Shown here: positions 50,630 through 64,000 of the stretch, piece after piece
Position numbering within the stretch: position 1 is the first letter of the stretch
How the letters are laid out: each line of letters starts with the position of its first letter
Translations under genes and position numbers: made by a program
NCBI RefSeq assembly: GCF_000524195.1
Contig: NW_020170395.1
Location: 1,000,814 to 1,064,813 of the forward strand
Origin: Echinococcus granulosus
Taxonomy: Eukaryota; Platyhelminthes; Cestoda; Cyclophyllidea; Taeniidae
Length of the DNA: 64,000 bases
Direction: 5' to 3'
The notes under the pieces: generated by a model
What the model was told of the DNA's origin: nothing
The model's input: only the letters and a program-made list of their open reading frames with translations
Database searches by the model: none

Positions 50630-53000
50630 TACTGTTCAGATTCAAATTTGAGGCTTCCCAAAGAACAGATTAGCTATGCAACTGTGTCATCTGCTCCATT
50701 CTTTTCCAATGGCGTACCCTCTAAATAATTAGTATTTTTTTGTAGTTGCTGTGTTAAAATTGAATCGAATCTTATGGCGGATATTTATCAGCCTGATCCT
50801 CCCAAAAAATTAGAAATATACTTGCTTACAAGCCACAATTTTTATAACTATTATTTGACTTAAATCAAATTTAAAAATGTGTGCTCATAATAGGAGAAGA
50901 TATCCCCCTCCTCAAAACCTTTTAAGCTTCCTTTTTGGTGTCTTGGTTCAAAATGGAAGAATGCTGGAGAATTAGAGTAATAACTGTGCTTCACTGCATC
51001 TGCGAAACATCAAATGCCACTTGCTAAGGCCATCAGTGACTTTGCAACTGACCACTTCTTAATCCGCACTGACAGGTTATGTCATATGTGTGGTTAAGTG
51101 GCATAATATTGACGAATTTCATAATAGGCTCCAACATTTATTAGTGAAATTCTCATAGCTAAATAATTTGAGAAATGAGGAAAACATTGCAAAGTTTAGG
51201 GAGAATAGAACTAATGGACGAATTTAAACAGGTTCAGTAAAATGAAACTGCTGTGTCTCAGGGGTGGCCAGAGCAAAATTCAAAAGAAGTACGTTGTTTA
51301 AATTAGCTTATCTTAAACAAACTGGTAAAACGACAAAAATTGCCTACAATGTATGATCTGACTGAGAGTGAGGGCATATTCGCACTAAATTCTCCCTGAT
51401 TTTGGTTGAGAATCCTTCCTTTAATTTTCAAACCTAGGCTTTTAAAAGAAAATAGTTTCCAGTGGGTACCACTTGTGTAAAGCATAGTTAATTAAAAATG
51501 AAAAATTATTATCTATTTACTGGGGCTGAACGTAAAAATGGCAGAACAGATCGAAAAATATATTATTTTTATAAAAAAATTAATCAATTAAAGATCACTT
51601 TAAAGAATAGAATTTTATCAGTACGACAAAAATTAGCCTAAAACGGTGCCTATTGCCGATTTGACGGTTCTGTAAATTTAAAGCCTGCGCTTTTTGGGCA
51701 TGGAGATGGTGGAAAGCGGATACGCGAGAAACATTAAACTTGTGTGTTTACTATTCATCGTAGTAAAAGAAGCTTCGCAACAAACCAGCAATCATTTCGG
51801 CATTTTGTTGACGTGCATATCCGGTCAATTCATGCACCTCCCTTATCCGTAAGTCCTCCCTCCTTAATGTAAATTCAGTCATCTTAGAGGGGGTGATTAC
51901 GTAACAGTGAAAACAGGTACTTCGCAAAAACAACACAGCGTCGTCCCTTCCTTTAGTTCTATCTATCAAACCGGACTGTGGCGTTGCCTATTGTCCGCCT
52001 GGATACTAACTTTCTCCCACAGGACTAAGCAGCAATTTTTAAAACTAGCATAAAAGGGCATTCTAGGTTTAAAGCAAGCGGTCACGCATGGTGGAATATT
52101 TTGGTTTTACTTTTAATAAGTATTAGCCATTAATAGGCACATCTCATTTCTTGTGCTCCGACACACAGTGTTCCACAATTCTTCCTTAAAATCGTACTAC
52201 TTTAACATTCCAGGGTTATTTTATCAATGGTTTTTAGCATGACAAAAAACAAGCACATTTTCACCAATTTTCCTTTTTGATGCTTAGGCCTTTTGATGTC
52301 GTAATCATTCTTGCCTACATCTTTTATAGCTTATGCTTTACAGTAAATACCTCCAAAGGGCGCTTAAAAAACCGGAAAGCATCTCTTTTTTACACAGCCA
52401 ACTCTTTAAAAACCATCTGCCTGCAATTTTGACTGTTTTAATAAATGATTAAAGGACTTCGTAACGTAATTCTTACCTTCAAAACCTGAAAGTACTGTGC
52501 TAGTTAATTTTCAATTCCAGTTTCCAAAGTCTTCCACAAATCTGTTCTCCTTTCATATAACCACACCTGGCCTGCCCAAAAATGAACTGCTGCCTTTTAA
52601 GACAAATATAATGTAAGTGTGTGTTTACCTAGTCTTTTAGGGAAATGAGCGTTAAATGACTGGATGGCCGGTGCTTACATGGCCAAACTAAGCCTGCCTT
52701 TCATATTCGGAGGAGAGTAAATACCTTTGCGTTTTCAATAACTCAGCGACGGTGGCCCTTTTCAACTATGAAAATGTCGGATTCCGTAACACAATCCTTT
52801 ACTTCTCAAACAAAATTTATGAACCTAGTAACACTAATCACATTTTCAGCTATTAAGTTATGATGGTTTTTAATTATTTTGTGTTTATTAAATGCACATA
52901 TTTAAAGGTTTGAAACTTCAAGGAGGGCATACGTGCGGCAAACTACTTATTTTGACGGTGGATCTGATTCCAACCCTGCTTACCCAACCTCGCAGGTGGA
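50630..53000. other. Spacer
   Basis: AT-rich; apart from a 43-codon ORF near 51.8 kb nothing is seen. Confidence 0.4.
51751..51882 (-). CDS. Possible 43-aa microprotein or terminal exon
   Basis: On the minus strand ATG immediately follows a pyrimidine-rich acceptor-like sequence (caccccctctaag|ATG). It opens a frame of charged, amphipathic character (MTEFTLRREDL to LLRSFFYYDE) ending in TAG. The frame also stays open upstream, so it may be the last exon of something larger. No family recognised; may be chance. Confidence 0.2.
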   Translation of the reverse strand: MTEFTLRREDLRIREVHELTGYARQQNAEMIAGLLRSFFYYDE

Positions 53001-53029
53001 ATCGTTTGTATGGAACAGTAAACCACATC

Positions 53030-53600
53030 CGATTATCGCGGAAATCGCCCTACCGCTACTATCAGCCAATCAAATCACAGACAAGCATCTGATTGGTCAG
53101 CCACCCTCAAACCGTCGCAGTGAGACGAGATTTATCACACGCGATAAGACGCGCCAATCAACGCGAGTACGCGCAGCCGCACGCACGCAGCAGGACGAAT
53201 TTGCGTTCTTGCCCACGTAAAATAATGGTATCACTCGCCACCTCGTAATAGTGCAGTTAACAATCTTTTCCAACAGACCCAGCTCTAAAGCAGCAGCATA
53301 GTGGAATCAACTTGACGCACACCCACACGCGCGAGGAACAAAAACTCCCATCTCTGATTTCTATCAGTCGCCGTGTCTGCGTGTGCGCGTATCTACCTCA
53401 CTCTACCTGCTAGTGAGCGGCACGCTAATTCTCCGCCGATAATACACCTCTTGACTGGGTGAGCTAGTGTTATCGCCACTGGTTCATCTCAACTCGTCCG
53501 CGCGAGTGTAAATACGATGCAAGCCCCTCACCTACTTTCTGCCTTCTGCTATTGTAGCTGCTACTATCCTGCGCGAAAGGCCTTATCAGATTTGCGCTCG
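53030..53600. promoter_or_regulatory. CpG-richer region with a cluster of GATA motifs
   Basis: Compared with its surroundings the stretch has many CG dinucleotides (for example gcgccaatcaacgcgagtac). It carries at least six GATA/TATC cores: TTATC at 53033, 53132, 53470 and 53583, and GATA at 53143 and 53438. The pair at 53132 and 53143 is inverted, about five bases apart. It could be the promoter of the CNTNAP-like gene (minus) or a distal promoter or enhancer of the GATA gene (plus, ATG 6 kb on). Position and motif content are the only support. Confidence 0.35.
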
Positions 53601-53720
53601 GCACGGCCAGGAAGGAGAGCGTGAGTGAGTGGATTTACCATTAATTTGTGCCTCGATCTGATCCGCCCTCTGATATCGCCTCCCTGATTGTAAGCCGCCT
53701 CGGTGAGTGCTCCCTTCTTT

Positions 53721-56700
53721 TGTTTTGATTAACTACTGCTGCTAAAAAAGAAACTTGGATAGATACAATGTAAACAAGTTTTTTCGCTTGCTTTATTCTT
53801 GATCAATAAGCATATCGTGGAGACTGAAAGTAGACCCTGGTTATGGATTTTGAACGTTTTTTTAGGTAAATTATACTGGAACTCCTTTTAAGCAGCATTC
53901 TTTGATTGACGTAATTAGCAATATTTTTAAGAACGGTTAGTCGTAGTGTCCGTGCTGTACAGCGGATGGTAATTATTCGTGACTGTGAATGGAAGATCCA
54001 GGGACGTGCATGGACCAAAGATAATGGGGAACTGATGCTAATTTACGTGTAATTTCTGCCATTACGTTAAAAGAACTGCTTTTTGTGCGTATACAATCCG
54101 TTTTTTATCATTCAGATCTGAACAGACTTGACAGAAGTAGTTAGTAAAAGTTGACTTCTTAATGTTGAACCACGATTTCACATCTTGCTTTAGCAGTATC
54201 TCATATGCGGTAAAGTGAAATTATCTCAGATGTTTTTTGTTTGTAGTTCACATTACACCTTCACATCAGTGAGCTATACGTTTAGTTAGAAGTAGCTCTT
54301 TGCATATAAATTGTGGAGACGTAAATCACCCGCGGAAGGTACATCGCTAACCGATTCCGCGGTCCTTAACTCACTGCAGATGTAACGCTAACTTCTGTCC
54401 AAGACAGAGTTAAGGTAGCCTGTCCGTGAATGGGAAGTTCGGATCAACATGTCAGTTACTCGCACGCTTCACAAGTTTTGTAGGCCTTGATTTCAAGCCT
54501 GTCACTCACATTAGCACTGATAGCATCTCTTCTTTTGACGTAAGCTAATGTCCAGTATCCTTATCCAAGATTTATCACATTTCTTCTGTTAAGTAAAGTA
54601 GATAACACTAAGATAATACTTACTGTTAATGAATTATCTTGGAAAAAATTTCGTTTAACTTCACTCATATTCATTGTCAGTTCTGTTTTTTGCATAATCT
54701 AGTTTCTGTAGCATTACTTATGAAGCATGATGTATCTAACTCAAATCAATTCTAAGCCATATCCCAATGGGCTTTTGTGCCAAATTCTTTAAAAGCATTT
54801 ATTTTTTCGGTTTGACTTAATTGCTAAAATTTGGGTATTTTCAACTTTTAAAACATAAATTAGACTTGATACAAAAAGACTGGATTCCTTTTTGATGACA
54901 TCTATTCCAATTCGAGCGATTTCCTTTTATTGGTACGTTGCTTACACTAAAGTGGGATCATCAAAGTAAGTGTTGGAAAATAAGTGCTTTCTGCGTCGCA
55001 TCTTGAATTTATCGACTTAACAGTGACCTGAACCGGAAAATGCCCACTGGCAAAATAAGGGGAGAACCACGTGGAAAGTGTTCACAGTTCCTCCTTCGGA
55101 GGTCTATAATTATCTTCCTTTAAGCGAATTCGTGACCACTGAACATGTTGTAATTTACATAATGGGCGTCGTTTCTATCCGGCTTTCCTTAACTTTTAAA
55201 GTCGTTCTTCCTGGACAAAGTATGTCTAATTTTCCTGCGATAAAGACGAGGCTTCATATTTCACCGTTCTTCTTTACGGTCTGCGGCTGTCATTTTAGCG
55301 ATAAGGCTAGCTCTTTAAATCATGACATTTTATTGTTCTCGTCCGTATTTAAACGCCTAATATGTTTTAAGCACGCATTTTATTAAATTCATTTCAGATA
55401 TTTAAGAAAGTATGATTAGGCTTTCATTCATTATTGGAATGACATGAAACGTTAAAGAGCCTTTAAACCATTACATATTTGTAAATCAGACACAACCAAA
55501 GACTACTTGTCTGCTGACAGCGGCAAAAATCCTTGGCTACCAATTTTCGGACGGTTTCTTTGGTAAAAAAATGCACATATTAATTACCCCGTACAGGAAA
55601 CCCTATCTGATTTTTGAGGAAAGACAGTGTGCTACCCCCCTTTAACCGCAAACGGCGCCCTCGTTTGTAGTGCCTGCCATTGTACACTCGTCTCCCCCCT
55701 CCGTTCCCCTTATCATTCCTCGTCCGTCACAGTGGCAGTGCCTGCTCAATACAAAAGTGCCATCAACACCACCATTATTTTGCCCACCACATGGAAAATC
55801 GAATTTAAATAGTAGAGAGGAGGGGTGGGATAGAAAAAAAGCCCCCCTCCCAAAGATGTGTATGTGGTAAGGAGTTGTTTGCGCCTATATGGAATCCCTT
55901 TTCCCATCCCCATCTCCCCTCTCCTACTATACCACGATTTTGAAGTCTGATAAACGCTCAGCCACGTGTGCACAATGTAGAATGGTCGTCTAAGGGTGCC
56001 TATTAGTGTGGATGCGTGAGTTGGGGTGGCAGTGGCGGCCGCAGTGGTGAGTTGCGTGGTAGGCGGAGAAGAGGGTAGAAAAGAGGGGTGAGGTGAGGCG
56101 AATGCTCGAACAACTCATATGCGCAAACTCATAATGGGAAAGCAAACTCATCGATGCTATCGGTCTAGGGATGAGCTTTTAAAATCAACCTTTTATCTGC
56201 ACACAAAAATCAGACTGCTTCACTAAAGATGACAACGCGGAAAATCAAAATGCTGAAATGATTGGTGCTCTTTGCTGACCACGGAAAGCGCACCCATCGG
56301 CTTTAGAAATCAGGTCTTCTACCACTTCAAACCCTTCAAAAAAGGGCATATACTAGACATACTTACATTTGACAACTTCACTTAACAAGATGATTGGAAA
56401 ATACAAAATGAATGAGGTTATAGAGGGTTTAAATCAACATTTTGAAATGTAGTGTAGACTGAGATCTGAATTTTTGTCCAATTCAGGGCAAGTTGATCCG
56501 CTGATGAGTTAAAAGCGAGAGGAATTACGATAAGGGAAGAATTATGCAGTTCGTTCACTCTCTCATTCTGCGTTGTGCGCAGCGCTGCCACTGCTACTCT
56601 TACCATAATCTCTACCACAAAATCTCTCCCTCCTGTCCAAGAGCTTCGTGCACGTGTGCGCCCGTGCGTGTGTGTGTGCGTGCCCGCGTCGCGAGCGTAT

Positions 56701-59700
56701 CAGGTGCGTGCGCATTCACGAGATGCGCCCATCTCCACCGACGTTAACGATTGGGATACCTGAACTGGTTGAATAATGAGGTCTTCACAGCCGAACTATT
56801 GATAGCCCTGATGACTACCTTTTGTTTTTATTGTAGTTGCCATCATTGACAGCAGAGGGCTTCTAATTACACTACTAAAGTAGCGAATATGGGCTCAGAT
56901 ACTTGGAATTATTTAGCACCTACCAAAAGTGACTTGTGAATGTACCGAATTACCAAATTAGCTCAAATTATTACAAGAGTTGTAAAGTGGCTATAAGTTG
57001 ATAGCGGATTCTTCATATTCAAACTAGGTTTATGGATTCGTTTGCATTTTTTCATCCTCTGGTGATGTTGAGTCGGGTTTTTCATGTGGCCAATGTAAAA
57101 CCAAAGCTTTAGAGAAAAGTTTTAATCTGACACAACTAGATGCAAATAAGATTTCTTTTATCTTGGACTTCATATTGCGATCACAAATGGTCCTTCGTTT
57201 GACCGTAATTTTTTCAAATCAGACGCAAGCCAACATAAAGCAGTATTTCACATCCAAGACTTAAGGTTTTTCAACTTCAAGTCATATTTTTGATTGTGGC
57301 AATCATGGAAATAGGTTTTTATGTCCCAAGAAATGTGGGATTGAGCTCGAAACCATGGTAAACAAATTGCAATCAAGCTCAGAATGTAATGCGTTGGTTA
57401 CAGAAGCACCAGTAGAAAGAGTAGACACTACGGTCAGTTGATAAAGACACGAGGGGTTTTAATTAGCGTATATCTACTACGAGTTAAGCAGGTATGCAGG
57501 CAGGCAGTGCGAGAGAGCGAGGCAGTGCATGCGTGAGATGGTATCAGTTCTCTAATGTCAGTGCGGCGAAAGCGAGAAGGGGAGGAGTAGGAGATCACCC
57601 TGCTTCGACTTACCCTTCCCCTATATCCCCTTTCCCTTCACCCCCTAGCCCCCTTCCTGTTTCCATGCGAGCAAGAGTACTCCATATTATTGGACTTCCG
57701 TACCGGTGTGTACGTGCGTGTGCGTGCGCATGTCTATCACACCGCAGATCATATCTTTCCCCTCCCACTCTAATCCATTCAACCCACTTTTCTTTCCATC
57801 CTACTCTACCTTACCAGACCTCGCCCCGAAATCAACTCATTATCGTGTTATCTATTAAGGTAGTGCTAACATTCAGCCCTATCCAAGCTCGATGTATTCC
57901 TCTCACCATGATTAACTCACAGGGAAATGGTAACAGTGTCAGTAGCCTACTAAACACTGGGAATAGAAAATAGATGAGAAAAAGAAATGTACAATTGGTG
58001 GCGCACTCATAAGGACTCATAATCTTGCGCAACCATTGACTGGTTTTTGGGAATGCACGTGGATGCGCATGACATTAACTAGGAGCAGAAAAAAAAACAG
58101 CAATGCTGTCATTCCCGCCATTCCGTTTGTTTGGAGGAGAGTGGAATCTGGAATGGAGCGGATGCTGGTATGGCACAAGACTCCATCTCCTCCCCTTTTG
58201 AAGTGATTGACAAACTCTTAGAATATTGGTGGTGGATGTGTACGCCTGTGTATCACCTTCACATCGAACCCGCATGAGGACTGACTATCGAAGTTCCGGG
58301 TGTCCAATCACAAAACGGAAATGCGGGTGTCAATTGATACCTGCTTCCTGGAAAGTTTTAATTTCCACTTAAGAGCGAGGTGCCAGTATGCACTGGTTAA
58401 ATCTCCCATCCAACATGGTACATTAATCATGCGATGGAATTAGCTGCACATTCCGTTGTCAATCAAGTTTGGAAATACCATCGAAAATGTCTTGCAGATT
58501 TGGCCGACCAGTTTTTACGATTGAAGAACACGAAATTTAAGACAGGATACCATGTAAAGGCGAGATTTCAGACCATTCACTGTCAATTCAATGAATTAAA
58601 TATGTTATGATTATTACTGCCTCAAAATCTGTGGTGAATAGCATGAGAAAACTGAATTCATTTAAGGATTACCATATCAATAACAATAATGATAACGTAA
58701 GGACTGTGGTTACAGATGCAAGTGCCATCATGCGTACGTTAAGGCTACGCTACCTTACCACTAGCACGTAATCCTGGCAATTTGGGGCAATAACTGTACG
58801 ATATGCTGTAATATGTGCTAACTGCCACAATAATAACTCTCCTTAAATTCCACTTGCATATCAACTTCAAAAAGCCCTTTCAAGACTAATCAGACTAAAT
58901 TGATTTCATCATAAGAGTAATTAGTGGATTGCCTCTTCCTCTGCTTTCATTTCAAAGTTCTTATATGTCGGTTTGCGTCCGTTTGAAGCATGGGGATGGT
59001 AGGTATTAGTGGATAAAATAGCGTTTCGTATCTCTTCAGATCTTCAACTGCAACAGCAATCGCACAAGTGGTGCACATTGAAGAGAACTAGAAGAGCGGT
59101 GATGATGGTGGTGGTAATGATGGCGAAGGGTTTCTTTCCGAGCAGCCACTGGAGCCCGTCAGTGGCATCCGACATGCTCTCGCTTGACTGACGATAACGA
59201 TCAAGAAAGGCGGGGTCATCGAACCCCTCCCTTCCTCCCTCCTCCTCCTCCGCTTTGCCCATACAGCCATAAAGCGGTTAACACAACATCTTCGAGGTCA
59301 ACAGACCCTCTGCCTACCTCCTCCCTGCAAGCCGCGTAAGCGGGCCGGTAGTAGGTCGAAAAACGACCAAAAGTTACAAAATATCGGCCATAAAATGAGG
59401 GGATAAAAAGTGTGAAGCTGATGGGGAAGCGGGAAGAGGAAAGGGAAGGAGGAAGTCAATATAATTCTAACTTTCATGGCAATTTGTGGTTCTGGGAGTA
59501 TTTTTGACGTTCTATATTGCCACTGCTTATTTCAATGCTGTGACGATTCAACCAAAATTAATGATTCACGTACATGCCTTTAACACCAGTCGGTGTTGAC
59601 TAAATGCGTGAAAGTCACGCTCTGACTATCACCCCTTGTTATTCAAAAAGTACAACACACCGGCAGGTTACACCTGCAGGAAGGTAAAGGAGCATTTCGT

Positions 59701-59708
59701 GAGCTTGT
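53721..59708. other. Spacer upstream of the GATA gene
   Basis: No exon supported. It contains CG/GT-rich simple stretches near 56.66-56.70 kb and 57.71-57.74 kb (alternating gtgtgtgcg). Any 5' untranslated exons or enhancers of the GATA gene would lie here, but none can be identified by eye. Confidence 0.4.
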
Positions 59709-59727
59709 TTTTTCGCGACTGCTTTAG
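59709..59727 (+). promoter_or_regulatory. Splice or trans-splice acceptor before the GATA start codon
   Basis: A T-rich tract (ttttttcgcgactgctttag) ends in AG nine bases before the ATG at 59737. The TAG is in frame with the ATG. The first coding exon therefore probably begins at 59728 after cis-splicing from a leader exon or spliced-leader addition. Confidence 0.45.
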
Positions 59728-59736
59728 ACACCACAC

Positions 59737-64000
<4,264 letters not shown>

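Noticed and set aside
57494..57973. 159-codon plus-strand ORF
   Set aside because: Pro/Ser/Cys/Arg-rich translation of simple C- and GT-rich sequence; no family, no splice context.

Overview
The window is eukaryotic nuclear DNA: intron-rich, about 60% A+T, with long spacers and dispersed repeats. The animal gene families, very short introns mixed with long ones, diverged sequences and dispersed repeats are most like a parasitic flatworm, probably a cestode. That assignment is inference; no rRNA or mitochondrial marker is present to prove it.

Four gene models are well supported. (1) 1037-1597 (+) is an intronless NAA50-type N-terminal acetyltransferase. (2) 4365-24007 (-) is an 18-exon armadillo-repeat gene whose exons join in phase into about 1,205 residues and align with ARMC8, the GID5-like subunit of the CTLH/GID ubiquitin ligase. 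(3) 37231-46718 (-), with two probable 5' exons at 50367-50629, encodes a contactin-associated-protein/neurexin-IV-like cell-surface protein: F5/8C, LamG, LamG, EGF, fibrinogen-like, LamG, EGF, LamG, transmembrane segment and a short 4.1-binding tail. (4) 59737-60918 (+) is the 5' part of a GATA transcription factor of the GATA1/2/3 type. It runs through the N-terminal zinc finger; the second finger should lie beyond 64 kb.

Weaker candidates are a 116-codon ORF (24083-24433, +) head-to-head with the ARMC8 start, coding-looking islands at 29.95-31.25 kb and 32.7-33.1 kb, and a 43-codon ORF at 51.8 kb.

At least two dispersed repeat families occur. Family R1 lies near 0-0.3, 8.8-9.0, 34.2 and 47.4-47.6 kb, with an associated module (R1b) at 1-45, 28.2-28.8 and 35.2 kb. 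The module flanks a 100-N assembly gap on both sides (28510-28609). Family R2 lies at 3.4-3.7 kb and, inverted, at 17.7-18.05 kb inside an ARMC8 intron. A CpG-richer stretch at 53.0-53.6 kb carries a cluster of GATA motifs. No CRISPR array, rRNA or convincing tRNA was seen, and nothing looks bacterial or viral. The genes form no operon; they are independent loci for protein acetylation, ubiquitin ligation, neural or septate-junction adhesion and developmental transcription.
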